A DNA stretch of 64,000 nt from Tatumella morbirosei (GCF_000757425.2 NZ_JPKR02000004.1:1-64000), one strand, 5' to 3'; counted from the first letter of the stretch, positions 19,092-29,082 are shown. The notes: generated by a model not told the origin, from the letters alone. Numbers and translations are program-made.

Positions 19092-20723
19092 ATGAAAGGG
19101 TGGCGTTTAGCAGGGTTTAAAAAACATTTACTGGTCTCACTGATGGTGGCCGCACTGCCGGCATGGGCTGCCACGCAGCCTCATCAGGGGGGCACATTAA
19201 TTTATCTGGAACAGCAGGCGCATACTAATCTCTATCCGCCAGCCGGTGGGTTTTATCCGAACGGGGGCATCCTGAATCAGATAACCGATAAGCTCACCTG
19301 GCAAAACCCCAAAACGCTGGCGATTGAACCCTGGATTGCCCAAAGCTGGAGCAGTAATCCGCAAAAGACAGAATGGACGTTTAAACTGCGCCCGGGGGTG
19401 ACCTTCTCTGACGGCACACCACTGGATGCTGCCGCGGTGGCTAAAAACTTCGATACTTACGGACTGGGAAATAAAGAAAAACATTTCCCGGTCTCTGAAG
19501 TGATTAATAATTATGACCACAGCGAAGTTATCGATCCGCTGACGGTTAAATTCTATTTTAAACAGCCTTCACCAGGTTTCTTACAGGGAACCTCGACCAT
19601 TGGTTCCGGGCTGGTATCGCTCTCTACCCTGAATAAAAGTTTCGACCAGTTAGGCGATGCGCGGAATATTATTGGTTCCGGTCCGTTTGTCGTGAAATCA
19701 GAAACTCTCGGTCATGAACTGGATTTGGTCGCGCGTAAAGATTACCACTGGGGACCGGTGAATGATCCACACCAGGGGCGGGCTTATCTGGATGGCATTC
19801 AGTTCCTCGTGACGCCTGAAGATGGTGTCCGTATCGGGGCATTACTGGCCGGCCAGGCGGATTTTATTCGCCAGATTCAGGCCTATGATGAAAAAAGGGT
19901 GGCGGCACAACACCTGACGATTTATGCCGAAGCGACCCGTGGAGTCAACGACAGCCTGAGTTTCCGGCCAGATAATCCGCTGGTTTCCGATGTCCGCGTA
20001 CGTAAGGCATTGCTGTTGGCGACTAACCGGCAGCAAATTGTCGATACCCTGTTCTCACCAAATTATCCGGTAGCCACCTCGGTGATCGCCGCCAGCGCAT
20101 TAGGCTATGTGCCGCTGCAAAATCTGCTGACTTATGATCCGCAACAGGCGAAGAAATTACTGGACGAGGCGGGCTGGATCACCGGCAGTCACGGAATCCG
20201 TCAGAAAAATGGCGTGCCGTTATCACTCAGCGTCTATGTCTCCCTGCCGCAGCCGCAAAACCAGCAGGTACTGCAACTGATTGCCCGTCAGTGGCGTGAG
20301 ATCGGAGTGAACCTCAATGTTCGTCCGGCGGATGCCGGGACTTCCGCTTTGAATAATCTCGATCCCCTGAAAGCACCTCTGGCGGTGGCTGAAGTGGGCA
20401 GGGCCGATCCGGATGTGATCAAAAGTGACTTCTATCCGACCAACCGTGATCTACTGCTGCAAAAGGGCGGTCTGAGCAATAAAGTGAAAAGCTTCCGTGA
20501 TGACAAGCTGAATGATCTGCTGCTGAAAATCTCTCAGGAAACCGATAACGCACAACGCCTGAAACTGACCGGCGATGCCCAGCGCTATCTGCTGGAGCAG
20601 GCGTATGTGATTCCGATTTTCGAAGAACCCCAGGTTTACGCGGGTGCGCAGTGGCTGAAAGGGATGAGTTTTGAAGCCGTTGGTCGGCCATCGTTCTACG
20701 ATGCCTGGTTAGATAAGAAATAA
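19092..20723 (+). CDS. Peptide-type ABC transporter substrate-binding protein
   Basis: A 543-residue periplasmic protein of the DppA/OppA fold. A signal peptide ends PAWA-A near residue 27; the mature part begins with GGTLIYLEQQAHTNLYPP and contains WTFKLRPGVTFSDGTPLDAAAVAKNF, a family hallmark. It resembles the KPN_01854-type binding proteins, known from clusters with a luciferase-like monooxygenase. It leads an operon of six genes (ABC importer plus two enzymes). The ligand is unknown; a sulfur compound is inferred from the neighbouring Cbl-like regulator. Confidence 0.88.
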   Translation: MKGWRLAGFKKHLLVSLMVAALPAWAATQPHQGGTLIYLEQQAHTNLYPPAGGFYPNGGILNQITDKLTWQNPKTLAIEPWIAQSWSSNPQKTEWTFKLRPGVTFSDGTPLDAAAVAKNFDTYGLGNKEKHFPVSEVINNYDHSEVIDPLTVKFYFKQPSPGFLQGTSTIGSGLVSLSTLNKSFDQLGDARNIIGSGPFVVKSETLGHELDLVARKDYHWGPVNDPHQGRAYLDGIQFLVTPEDGVRIGALLAGQADFIRQIQAYDEKRVAAQHLTIYAEATRGVNDSLSFRPDNPLVSDVRVRKALLLATNRQQIVDTLFSPNYPVATSVIAASALGYVPLQNLLTYDPQQAKKLLDEAGWITGSHGIRQKNGVPLSLSVYVSLPQPQNQQVLQLIARQWREIGVNLNVRPADAGTSALNNLDPLKAPLAVAEVGRADPDVIKSDFYPTNRDLLLQKGGLSNKVKSFRDDKLNDLLLKISQETDNAQRLKLTGDAQRYLLEQAYVIPIFEEPQVYAGAQWLKGMSFEAVGRPSFYDAWLDKK

Positions 20724-20738
20724 GCGGGAGGGGGGATC

Positions 20739-21683
20739 ATGGGGCGTTATGTGCTGCAGCGGGTGCTGCAGGGAATTCTGGTGTTGTGGGCAGCCTGGAC
20801 ACTCTCCTTTGTGTTGTTACAACTGTTGCCTGGCGACGCCATCATGATCAAATTCCTTGATCCTTCTCTGGGCCTGGACGCTGAGCAGATTGCGCAGATG
20901 CGTAAGCTGTACGGTGACGGAGTCCCCGCCTGGCAGCAATATTTTTCTGCCCTGACGGCCATACTGCACGGCAATCTGGGCTATTCGGTACAGCTCGGGG
21001 TACCGGTCACCGATGTACTGGCCACCAATTTTCCACAGACGCTGAAACTGGTGATCCCGGGCTTTATTCTGGCACTGATTATCGGCCCGGGAATCGCCAT
21101 TATTGCCTGGCTGCCCGGCTTACACTGGCTGCGTAACAGCCTGTATTCGCTGCCTTCGCTGCTGGTCTCGCTGCCGGTGTTCTGGCTCGGGATCGTTCTG
21201 ATTCAGATCTTCTCATTCCGGCTGCACTGGGTGTCGGTGATCAATCCCTCGCCGGTCGGCGGGATGATCCTGCCGGTGATCACGCTGGCGGTGCCGATTG
21301 CGGCACCCCTGGCGCAAATATTTATGCGCAGTATTGATCAGGTGCGGACTCAGCCGTTTGTCTCCGCGGCCCGTTCGCGTGGCGTCAGCCAGTTACGGGT
21401 ACTGTTCCGCCATGTTCTGCGTAATGCCAGCCTGCCACTGCTGACGGTCGCCGGCCTGTTGCTGGGGGAACTGATCGCCGGTGCGCTGGTCACCGAAACA
21501 GTATTTGGACTGAACGGGTTGGGGCAGGTGACCTGGCAGGCAGTTAACAATCAGGATGACAATGTGTTACAGGCGGTGGTGGTGATTTCAGCACTGGCTT
21601 ACGTTGTGATTAATCTGCTGGCGGATCTGCTGACCCCGTTACTGGATCCGCGCCTTAACCTTGCCTCGCGGGGGAAAGTATGA
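20739..21683 (+). CDS. ABC transporter permease, DppB type
   Basis: A 314-residue permease with about six membrane helices. The binding-protein-dependent transport motif is visible as SAARSRGVSQLRVLFRHVLRNA (~residues 207-228), where it contacts the ATPase. It begins 15 bp after the binding-protein gene with a strong GGGAGGGGGG ribosome site, and its stop overlaps the next start by four bases (ATGA). Confidence 0.9.
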   Translation: MGRYVLQRVLQGILVLWAAWTLSFVLLQLLPGDAIMIKFLDPSLGLDAEQIAQMRKLYGDGVPAWQQYFSALTAILHGNLGYSVQLGVPVTDVLATNFPQTLKLVIPGFILALIIGPGIAIIAWLPGLHWLRNSLYSLPSLLVSLPVFWLGIVLIQIFSFRLHWVSVINPSPVGGMILPVITLAVPIAAPLAQIFMRSIDQVRTQPFVSAARSRGVSQLRVLFRHVLRNASLPLLTVAGLLLGELIAGALVTETVFGLNGLGQVTWQAVNNQDDNVLQAVVVISALAYVVINLLADLLTPLLDPRLNLASRGKV

Positions 21684-22534
21684 CTGCTATCGATAGCCTG
21701 CGTATTCAACGCAAAAATCAGCCACGGGCGGCCCGTCGTCTGCGGATAACACCGGGTCTGTGGCTGGCATGGGCAGTGATCGCACTGGCGGTGGTGGCTG
21801 CCCTGTTCCCATATTTGTTCGCCCATTACGACCCTTACAGCGGGGTGGCCGGGACACAACTGACTCCCCCGGATGGCAGACACTGGCTGGGTACCGATCA
21901 GCTGGGCCGTGATGTGTTCAGCCGGATTATTTATGGTACCCGCTGGTCATTATCGGCCGCGGTCGCCGCGGTATTTGTCGGGCTGGTGGTCGGGGCGGCC
22001 ACCGGAATGCTGGCAGCCTTCAGTCGTCTGTCGGTGGAAAATTTGGTGATGCGTCTGGTGGACGTGCTGCTGTCGATTCCGGCGCTGCTGTTGTCACTGA
22101 GCATTATTATTCTGCTGGGCATGGGCACGTTTCATGCGGCACTGGCGGTAGGTTGTGCCTCGGTCGCCAATTTTGCCCGGCTGGCACGGGCGGAAGTATT
22201 ACGTATCCGCCGTCAGGATTATATCGAAGCCGCGTTTGGCAGTGGCGGGCGTTTTCCGGCCGTGTTTCTGCGCCATGTGCTGCCGAATGCGCTGCCGACA
22301 TTACTGGCTTTCTCTGCCCTGCAATTTGGTCAGGCTATTCTGGCGTTATCCACCCTGAGTTTCCTGGGGTTTGGCAGCCCGCCACCGGTACCTGAATGGG
22401 GGTTGATGATCGCCGAAGGGCGTAACTATCTGGCGACCGCCTGGTGGCTGTCGGTGTTCCCGGGAGCGGTGGTGATCGCCGTGGTGTTGGCGGCTAACCG
22501 TATCAGCCACTTTTTATCAGGAGATACGCTATGA
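21680..22534 (+). CDS. ABC transporter permease, DppC type
   Basis: A 284-residue permease with the DppC/OppC pattern: a hydrophilic N-terminal tail, then WLGTDQLGRDVFSRIIYGTRWSL (~residues 70-92), and the ATPase-contact loop EAAFGSGGRFPAVFLRHVLPNA. It pairs with the preceding DppB-type permease. It overlaps both neighbours by four bases, so the operon is tightly coupled. Confidence 0.9.
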   Translation: MTAIDSLRIQRKNQPRAARRLRITPGLWLAWAVIALAVVAALFPYLFAHYDPYSGVAGTQLTPPDGRHWLGTDQLGRDVFSRIIYGTRWSLSAAVAAVFVGLVVGAATGMLAAFSRLSVENLVMRLVDVLLSIPALLLSLSIIILLGMGTFHAALAVGCASVANFARLARAEVLRIRRQDYIEAAFGSGGRFPAVFLRHVLPNALPTLLAFSALQFGQAILALSTLSFLGFGSPPPVPEWGLMIAEGRNYLATAWWLSVFPGAVVIAVVLAANRISHFLSGDTL

Positions 22535-24159
22535 CAACCCGTGCCGTGCCGGTATTACAGCTGGATGGGCTGACGCTGGCTTATCACTCCGCTGACCAGT
22601 GGCGCGAAACAGTGCATCAGGTAAGCTTTAGTCTGAATGCCGGCGAAATGCTGGCGGTGGTGGGGGAATCCGGTTCCGGGAAAACCACCACGGCTCAGGC
22701 GGTGATGGGACTACTGCCGGAGAATGGCCGTCGCAGCAGTGGCCGGATCCTGTTTAACGGGGAAGATATCAGCCAGTGGTCATCCCGCCGGCTGGACAGC
22801 CTGCGTGGTGCTCAGATTTCCCTGATCCCTCAGGACCCGGGGAACTCACTGAATCCGCTAAAAACCTTGGGGGATCAGGTCGGTGAAGTACTGCTGCTGA
22901 AGGGCCCCCGGCTCTCCCGTACCCAACGTCGCGAACAGGTGACTGAACTGTTTCGGCGTGTCGGACTGAGCCATCCGGAACAACGCATTTCCCAGTATCC
23001 GCACCAGTTGTCCGGCGGTATGAAACAGCGGGTATTGATTGCCATCGCTATTGCCATGAAACCGGCACTGATTATTGCTGATGAGCCGACCAGTGCGCTG
23101 GACGTTACCGTGCAGAAGCTGATTATGAACCTGATTGATGAGCTGCGGCATGAATACAATACTGCGGTACTGTTTATCACTCACTCTCTGGCGCTGGCCA
23201 GTGAACATGCGGACCGGCTGGTGGTGTTTCGCGAAGGCCGCCTGCTGGAGCAGGGGGCGACGGAACAGGTGATTCGCCATCCGCAGCATAGTTATACACA
23301 GCAGTTGCTGGCCAGTGTTCGGGAAAATTATGCGCCTGCCGGGAGCTTGCCGGTCACCGTGGCTGACAGTTCACCGGTGATCCGCATCTCTTCGGTGGCA
23401 AAGCAGTTTTCTCTGAGCCGTAAACAGCAGATGCAGGCATTACAGGATATTTCTCTGACCGTATCCCGTGGGACCACTCACGCCCTGGTGGGCGAATCGG
23501 GGTCAGGTAAAACTACGCTGGCGCGAATTCTGCTGGGTTTTGAACAGGCGGATAGCGGCGATATCGAAATCAGCGGTCAGAGGACTTCCGGCCTGTCACG
23601 TGAAGGCTGGCGGCAGTTACGGCAGAAAATTCAGTTTGTTTATCAGAATCCGTTTTCCTCTTTGGATCCTCGCCAGACCTTATTCGCTATTATCGAAGAA
23701 CCGTTACTGAATTTTACCACGCTGACCCGTTTGCAACGCCAGCAGCGGGTAGAGGAGGTGACTGTCCAGGTGGCACTGGACCCGGCTCTGTTATCGCGAC
23801 GCCCGCAGCAATTATCCGGCGGACAACGGCAGAGGGTGGCGATTGCCCGGGCACTGATCCTGCGGCCGGAGATCCTGGTCCTGGATGAAGCCACTTCGGC
23901 ACTGGATGTGACTGTGCAGTCGCAGATACTGGCGTTACTCAGTGAGTTGCAGCAAAAGCTTTCACTGACTTATCTGTTTATTACCCATGATTTACAGGTG
24001 GTGCGGCGTATTGCTCACCATGTCTCGGTATTGCGTGGTGGCAGGTTGATCGAACAAGGCGAGACGGCGCAACTGTTTGCCACACCGCAAAGCGATTATA
24101 CCCGTCAACTGATTAACGCGATCCCGGCGTTCAGCCCGTCAGTGGAGGCAGTGCTATGA
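22531..24159 (+). CDS. ABC transporter ATPase with two fused nucleotide-binding domains
   Basis: A 542-residue protein with two complete ATPase domains in tandem, equal to DppD plus DppF in one chain. Domain 1 has Walker A GESGSGKTT (~50-58), signature LSGGMKQRV and Walker B LIIADEPTSALD. Domain 2 has a second GESGSGKTT (~322-330), signature LSGGQRQRV and LVLDEATSALD; note Ala in place of the usual Pro. It energises the importer encoded just upstream and overlaps both neighbours by four bases. Confidence 0.92.
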   Translation: MTTRAVPVLQLDGLTLAYHSADQWRETVHQVSFSLNAGEMLAVVGESGSGKTTTAQAVMGLLPENGRRSSGRILFNGEDISQWSSRRLDSLRGAQISLIPQDPGNSLNPLKTLGDQVGEVLLLKGPRLSRTQRREQVTELFRRVGLSHPEQRISQYPHQLSGGMKQRVLIAIAIAMKPALIIADEPTSALDVTVQKLIMNLIDELRHEYNTAVLFITHSLALASEHADRLVVFREGRLLEQGATEQVIRHPQHSYTQQLLASVRENYAPAGSLPVTVADSSPVIRISSVAKQFSLSRKQQMQALQDISLTVSRGTTHALVGESGSGKTTLARILLGFEQADSGDIEISGQRTSGLSREGWRQLRQKIQFVYQNPFSSLDPRQTLFAIIEEPLLNFTTLTRLQRQQRVEEVTVQVALDPALLSRRPQQLSGGQRQRVAIARALILRPEILVLDEATSALDVTVQSQILALLSELQQKLSLTYLFITHDLQVVRRIAHHVSVLRGGRLIEQGETAQLFATPQSDYTRQLINAIPAFSPSVEAVL

Positions 24160-25181
24160 GCGAAAAACGGATAGGATTCTTTACGCGGTTGCTGGATAAA
24201 GCCCCGGCCGCAGAACGCTACCGGTTGGCGACGGAGCAGATCCGCCATGCGGAGGCGCTCGGCTTTGACAGTGCCTGGGTGGCCCAGCACCATTTCCATG
24301 AACAGGAAGGGGGCCTACCTTCGCCGTTGTTGTTTCTGGCCCATGTCGGCGCGGTGACCCGCAACATTCGTTTAGGCACCGCGATTATCACTTTACCGAT
24401 GGAAAATGCGATTCGGGTCGCTGAAGATGCCGCGGTTCTGGATCTGCTGACCGGCGGACGCCTGGAGTTGGGATTAGGTTCCGGAGGTACCCCCAGCTCA
24501 TTTGAACCCTTCGGACTGAGCTTTGAGCAGCGGGGGCAGGTGTTTGCCAACCATCTGGGCACCCTGCAACAGGCATGGCAAGGGCAGGCCCTGGCGGATA
24601 CCGCGAATCACCTTTATCCGGCGGCCTCCGGGCTTACTGATAAAATCTGGATCGCCACGTTTTCGGTGGCAGGGGCTGAAAAAGCCGGTAAAGCGGGGCA
24701 CGGGCTGATGCTGTCGCGCACTCAGCCGAGGCCGGAAGGCCAGCCAGAATTGCCGCTGGATGCGCTGCAAAACCCGATAATTGATGCTTACCTGGCGGCG
24801 CTGCCGTCCGGGGTTGCCCCCCGGATACTGGCTTCCCGGACCGCTTTTGTCGCGGCCGACCGCCAGTACGCCCGTAAAGTGGTATTGCCCGGTCTGACCG
24901 CCCAGGCCGCCGCTTATCGTCAGTCTGGCCACCAGTTAAGGGGCGAGACTCTGGACGATTTTATCGGTCAGTTTGATGCCCATATCGGCGACCCGCCGGA
25001 TGTGCTCTCTTCCCTGTTACAGGACAGTTGCCTGTCCCGGGTCACGGATATCTCCTTCCAGGTGCATTCTGTGGAACCTGAACATGCCGATGTGCTCCGT
25101 TCTCTGGAGTTACTGTCCCGCTATATCGCCCCGGTGTTGCGCAAGCATGCGCCAAAGACATTGTCAGAGAGGTCTTTATGA
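24156..25181 (+). CDS. Luciferase-like FMN-dependent monooxygenase
   Basis: A 341-residue bacterial-luciferase-fold enzyme. It shows IGFFTRLLDKAPAAERY at the N-terminus, the active-site region AEALGFDSAWVAQHHFHEQEGG (~residues 29-50), and RLGTAIITLPMENAIRVAEDAAVLD, the flavin-binding barrel strand common to the family. It fits the KPN_01858-type family, typically encoded with a peptide-like ABC importer. Such enzymes use reduced flavin and oxygen, often to cleave C-S bonds or oxidise alkyl chains. The actual substrate is unknown. It sits between the ATPase and the AhpD-like gene with four-base overlaps. Confidence 0.85.
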   Translation: MSEKRIGFFTRLLDKAPAAERYRLATEQIRHAEALGFDSAWVAQHHFHEQEGGLPSPLLFLAHVGAVTRNIRLGTAIITLPMENAIRVAEDAAVLDLLTGGRLELGLGSGGTPSSFEPFGLSFEQRGQVFANHLGTLQQAWQGQALADTANHLYPAASGLTDKIWIATFSVAGAEKAGKAGHGLMLSRTQPRPEGQPELPLDALQNPIIDAYLAALPSGVAPRILASRTAFVAADRQYARKVVLPGLTAQAAAYRQSGHQLRGETLDDFIGQFDAHIGDPPDVLSSLLQDSCLSRVTDISFQVHSVEPEHADVLRSLELLSRYIAPVLRKHAPKTLSERSL

Positions 25182-26299
25182 GTGAAATTCACGATCTGGT
25201 TCAGAAGTTATCAGCCATCCCCGCCGGTTCAGAACTGGCAGAAAGCCGGCAGATCCGTAGCGCGGCCACGGAGCATACTCAGGGCAGTTATCAGGCGTTA
25301 TTTGGCGCCGGCAGCGATCTCTTCCCTTTGTCACTGCGTGCACTGGTCGCGGCCAGTGTCGCGGGCTGGCACCATGCCGATGCCCTGCAACAACATTACT
25401 CCCTACTGAGTCACCCGGCTGAAACCCCTGCCCGGCTGGAAGCTGCACTGGCCTTCGCACACCGCCTGACATTTGAACCGGTGGCGGCCAGCCCGGATGA
25501 TTTACAGAAGCTGCAGCAGGCGGGCTGGGAGACTGACGATATTATTACCCTGGCGCAGCTGATTGCTTTTGTCAGCTTCCAGAGCCGCTTAATTCATGGT
25601 TTTTCATTGCTGACGGCGCCTCAGGATGGTGCCGTGGCAGAGCCTGGGCCGGTGGCTGCGGGGCGCTGGCATACCCATCCACAGACCCGACAACACCGTC
25701 CGGCGCCGGTCGCCTTTACCCAGAAAAACCTGGGCTGGGAATCCTGGCTGGCGGCGAAACCTTTCGCTGAATTCAGCCCTGAGCAGCAGGAAACACTGAT
25801 TCGCTTCGGGCATCAGGATTCCGAATACTTCCGGTTACTGGGCCGTAATCTGCCGGTACTGGAACAACGTACACTGACCGATAAAGGTATTTTCTACACC
25901 AATGGCGGTCTGGCCCGTGCCGAACGTGAGCTGGCTGCGGCAGTCACCAGCAAGGTGAACGGCTGCATCTATTGCGCCTCGGTACATGCCCGTAAAGCGA
26001 CACAGTTGTCGAAGCAGCGGGATGATGTGGCATTGCTGCTCCAGGTGCAGCCGGGAGATCCGCTGTCGGCAGGTCAGAATGAACGCTGGGAAGCAGAGAT
26101 TGAGGCCGTGGCCGCATTATCCGTGACGCCACCACAGCTGACCACTGCACATCTGCAACGCCTGCGTGGACTGTCGCTTTCTACCCTGGAAATCACCGAC
26201 CTGCTGCAGTCGGCGGCGTTCTTCGCGTGGGCGAACCGGCTAATGCTGACTCTGGGCGAGCCTTTTATTCCTGAGGAAACAGCGGAAGCGGCGGCGTAA
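25178..26299 (+). CDS. Fused carboxymuconolactone-decarboxylase/AhpD-type protein
   Basis: A 373-residue protein that appears to join two units usually encoded separately (Avi_7170-type CMD protein and Avi_7169-type alkylhydroperoxidase). The N-terminal half (~1-148) has the CMD helical pattern (LFPLSLRALVAASVAGWHHADAL) but no cysteine pair. The C-terminal half (~175-373) keeps the AhpD redox centre CIYCASVH, Cys263 and Cys266 with His270, preceded by acidic residues near 249-251. It probably disposes of peroxide or a reactive product of the upstream monooxygenase. It is the last gene of the operon. Confidence 0.78.
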   Translation: MSEIHDLVQKLSAIPAGSELAESRQIRSAATEHTQGSYQALFGAGSDLFPLSLRALVAASVAGWHHADALQQHYSLLSHPAETPARLEAALAFAHRLTFEPVAASPDDLQKLQQAGWETDDIITLAQLIAFVSFQSRLIHGFSLLTAPQDGAVAEPGPVAAGRWHTHPQTRQHRPAPVAFTQKNLGWESWLAAKPFAEFSPEQQETLIRFGHQDSEYFRLLGRNLPVLEQRTLTDKGIFYTNGGLARAERELAAAVTSKVNGCIYCASVHARKATQLSKQRDDVALLLQVQPGDPLSAGQNERWEAEIEAVAALSVTPPQLTTAHLQRLRGLSLSTLEITDLLQSAAFFAWANRLMLTLGEPFIPEETAEAAA

Positions 26300-26307
26300 C
26301 CCGGGGT

Positions 26308-26331
26308 GCGGGGAAGCGATCGCCTCCCCGC
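26308..26331. other. GC-rich hairpin after the monooxygenase operon
   Basis: GCGGGGA and TCCCCGC form a 7-bp stem around AGCGATCGCC. There is no T-run, so its role as a terminator is uncertain. The rest of 26300-26636 holds no supported gene; short frames there lack ribosome sites. Confidence 0.45.
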
Positions 26332-26636
26332 TGGATTATGATATTCCCGGCAACACTATCAACCACTGTTCCGTCAACTGTCTGCTCCATTCGTCCTTCT
26401 GTTCCCTGTTTTCTGTTCTTTGTCTTTGATAACCCCGTGTCCCTGGCGGAAACAGGACTTTTTGGCCGGTTAGAAAGCATTGTCAGAATGGCCCGCAGGG
26501 CTTTGCTCACCAGAGTGAAAACCAGGCTGTGGGTTCTGCAGGGTATTAGCGCCACTGATTAGCACACAGGACTGTTAAAGCATCCGGTGAGCGCTTATTA
26601 TCAGCCACAGATGTTTATCCCTGACGGGAGATTACG

Positions 26637-27191
26637 ATGTTTCAGGGAATCAAACGGCTGGCCGTCATACTCTGTTGCCTGCCACTGCCGGCGTTTGCCG
26701 GGTTGTATCATATTAATCCGCAGCTCAGTCACCTGGTATTGCACTGGCAGATGATTGGGGTCAGGGAATATCATGCGCGGTTATCTGAGATTCACGGCGA
26801 TGTTAGTTTTGATAAGCAGCAGGATACACAGATTCACCTGCAGGCCAGCCTGCCAATCGCCAGCCTTGATGCTCATAATGGGCTGTTGACCCGTGCGCTG
26901 AAAAGCGCGTCGTTTTTTAATCAGTCTGCTTATCCGGACGCTTTCTTCAGCAGCAGCCGGATGGTGGCGCTGGGTAATGGTCGTTACCGGGTATTCGGCA
27001 GCCTGCAGATTAAAAATGTGCGCAAGCCACTGGTGCTGTATGCACAGCAGAGTGATATCTCAGCGCAGCGTATCCGTCTGTCGGCGCAGACCACCATTTC
27101 ACGGCAGTCCTTCGGGATGGGCCAGTACCCGGCGCTGGTCAGCGATCCTATCCGGGTCGATATTGTGTTGTACGCCGACAGTGCACAGTAA
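26637..27191 (+). CDS. YceI-family periplasmic protein
   Basis: A 184-residue protein with a signal peptide ending PAFA-G near residue 21. The mature chain follows the YceI lipocalin-like barrel: GLYHINPQLSHLVLHWQMIG at the start, then the ALKSASFFNQSAYPDAFFSS and VFGSLQIKNVRKPLVL motifs. The family binds isoprenoid-type lipids such as ubiquinone precursors in the periplasm; some members are induced by base stress. A clear GGGAG ribosome site lies upstream. It stands alone and is convergent with gsiD. Confidence 0.85.
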   Translation: MFQGIKRLAVILCCLPLPAFAGLYHINPQLSHLVLHWQMIGVREYHARLSEIHGDVSFDKQQDTQIHLQASLPIASLDAHNGLLTRALKSASFFNQSAYPDAFFSSSRMVALGNGRYRVFGSLQIKNVRKPLVLYAQQSDISAQRIRLSAQTTISRQSFGMGQYPALVSDPIRVDIVLYADSAQ

Positions 27192-27194
27192 GTG

Positions 27195-27230
27195 GCCGGT
27201 CACCTGCACGAGACAGGGTGGGGGACCGGC
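27195..27230. other. Hairpin between yceI-like gene and gsiD
   Basis: GCCGGTC (27195-27201) pairs with GACCGGC (27224-27230), with further partial pairing inside (ACCTG with CAGGGT). It lies in the convergent gap and may end both transcripts, though neither strand has a strong T-run. Confidence 0.4.
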
Positions 27231-27243
27231 AGAGAAGGCCCGG

Positions 27244-28152
27244 TTATTGTCCGCGCAGTTTAGGGTCCAGTGCATCCCGCAGGCCGTCACCCAGCAGGTT
27301 AAAGGCCAGCACCGTCAGGAAAATGGCCAGACAGGGGAACAGCGCCACATGGGGAGCCATCACCATATCGGCTCTGGCTTCATTCAGCATGGCACCCCAT
27401 TCCGGGGTCGGGGGCTGCGCGCCCAGGCCGATAAATGACAGGCTGGCCGCCGAAATAATCGAAATCCCGATACGCATGGTGAAATAGACAACTATCGACG
27501 ACAGGGTGCCCGGCAGAATATGTCGCAGCAGAATATGGCTGTCAGATGCGCCGATGCTACGGGCCGCCTCGATAAAAGTCTGCCGCTTCAGGACCAGGGT
27601 ATTCCCCCGCACCAATCGTGCGAAGGCAGGGACACTGAATACCGCCACCGCCAGGATCACATTCGACATTCCACTGCCCATGATGGCAACGATAGCAATC
27701 GCCAGCAGAATGCCGGGAAAGGCAAACAGCACATCACAGATACGCATAATAATGCGGTCAGCCCAGCCTTCGTAGTAACCGGCAATCAGCCCCAGCAGAG
27801 TGCCAATCACCGAACCGATAGCCACCGAAAATACCCCGGCCAGCAGTGAAATTCGGGTACCCACTAATACCCGGCTGAAGATGTCGCGCCCCAGCGCATC
27901 CACCCCGAACCAGTGCACCAGTGTCGGTCCCTGATCCAGCCGGTCATAATCGAAATAGTTTTCTGCATCATAGGGGCTGATCCACGGGGCGATGATTGCC
28001 ACAATCAGTAGCAGCAAAATAAAGATGGCTGCACCCATCGCCACCGGCTGTTGCTGAAAACGCTGCCGGAACTCCAGCCACGGGGTCCGGGGCTGATGCT
28101 CTTTCAGCAGCGGCATCGCTTTCAGGGCCGCCTCACGTCGCCAGTTCTTCAT
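27244..28152 (-). CDS. gsiD: Glutathione ABC transporter permease GsiD
   Basis: A 302-residue inner-membrane permease of the DppC type. It has a hydrophilic N-terminal tail, [23 protein letters not shown], and the ATPase-contact sequence [21 protein letters not shown]. Order and family match the last gene of the E. coli gsiABCD operon for glutathione import. It starts nine bases after gsiC behind a good AAGGA site. Confidence 0.92.
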   Translation of the reverse strand: MKNWRREAALKAMPLLKEHQPRTPWLEFRQRFQQQPVAMGAAIFILLLLIVAIIAPWISPYDAENYFDYDRLDQGPTLVHWFGVDALGRDIFSRVLVGTRISLLAGVFSVAIGSVIGTLLGLIAGYYEGWADRIIMRICDVLFAFPGILLAIAIVAIMGSGMSNVILAVAVFSVPAFARLVRGNTLVLKRQTFIEAARSIGASDSHILLRHILPGTLSSIVVYFTMRIGISIISAASLSFIGLGAQPPTPEWGAMLNEARADMVMAPHVALFPCLAIFLTVLAFNLLGDGLRDALDPKLRGQ

Positions 28153-28161
28153 TACTCTTCC

Positions 28162-29082
28162 TTAGCGGTAGCGGATCGCCGGGTTAATTGCTGCATACAG
28201 CAGATCAACCAGCAGATTTATCAGGATAAATTCAAACGAAAATAGCAGCACTTCGGCCTGGATCACCGGGTAGTCACGCATCGAGACCGAGTCGATGAGT
28301 AAACGCCCCAGTCCCGGCCAGTTAAACACCACTTCCACCACAATCGACCCGCCTAGCAGGAAACCGAACTGCAGGCCCATCATGGTCACGACCGGGATCA
28401 TGGCATTGCGCAGGCCGTGTTTGAAAATCACACTGAACTCCGAGGCCCCTTTGGCACGTGCGGTTCGCATATAGTCTTCCCGCATCACCTCGATAAACGA
28501 GGATCGGGTAAATCTTGCCATCACTGCCGCGACGGCGGCCCCGAGGGTGAGCGATGGCAATATATAGTGCTGCCAGCTACCGGCTCCGACCGTCGGCAGC
28601 CAGCCGAGTTGTACGGAAAAAATCTGCATCAGCAGCATGCCGAGGGCAAATGCCGGAAAAGAGATCCCCGAGACCGCCAGCAGCATCCCCAGTTTATCCG
28701 GCCAGCGGTTACGCCAGACGGCGGACACTACCCCAATCACTAAGCCAAATACGCAGGCCCACAGCATGCTGGTAATTGTCAGCAGCAGGGTCGGCATAAA
28801 ACGCTGGGCAATCTCCTGACTGACCGGGCGTTTGGAGACCATTGACTGACCGAAATCACCGTGCAGCAGCTGGACAATATAGCGCCAGAACTGTTCCGGT
28901 AACGGCAGATCCAGCCCGAGCTGGTGGCGGACCATCACGACCACCGTCTCATCGGCATTGGCCCCGGCCTGCAAACGGGCCGGATCGCCCGGCAGCAGGT
29001 GGACAAACATAAAGACCAGCACTGCCACAATAATCAGGGTCGGGATCATCCCCAGCAGGCGTTTAATAAAGTAATTAAGCAT
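28162..29082 (-). CDS. gsiC: Glutathione ABC transporter permease GsiC
   Basis: A 306-residue DppB-type permease: it begins [19 protein letters not shown], has the [11 protein letters not shown] motif and the contact loop [20 protein letters not shown]. It forms the channel with GsiD. The AGGATCG ribosome site lies next to the ATG. The gap from gsiB is 46 bp. Confidence 0.92.
   Translation of the reverse strand: MLNYFIKRLLGMIPTLIIVAVLVFMFVHLLPGDPARLQAGANADETVVVMVRHQLGLDLPLPEQFWRYIVQLLHGDFGQSMVSKRPVSQEIAQRFMPTLLLTITSMLWACVFGLVIGVVSAVWRNRWPDKLGMLLAVSGISFPAFALGMLLMQIFSVQLGWLPTVGAGSWQHYILPSLTLGAAVAAVMARFTRSSFIEVMREDYMRTARAKGASEFSVIFKHGLRNAMIPVVTMMGLQFGFLLGGSIVVEVVFNWPGLGRLLIDSVSMRDYPVIQAEVLLFSFEFILINLLVDLLYAAINPAIRYR

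Noticed and set aside
26265-26555. Open frame of 96 codons on the minus strand after the monooxygenase operon
   Set aside because: No ribosome site, overlaps the end of the upstream gene on the other strand, and no family pattern.
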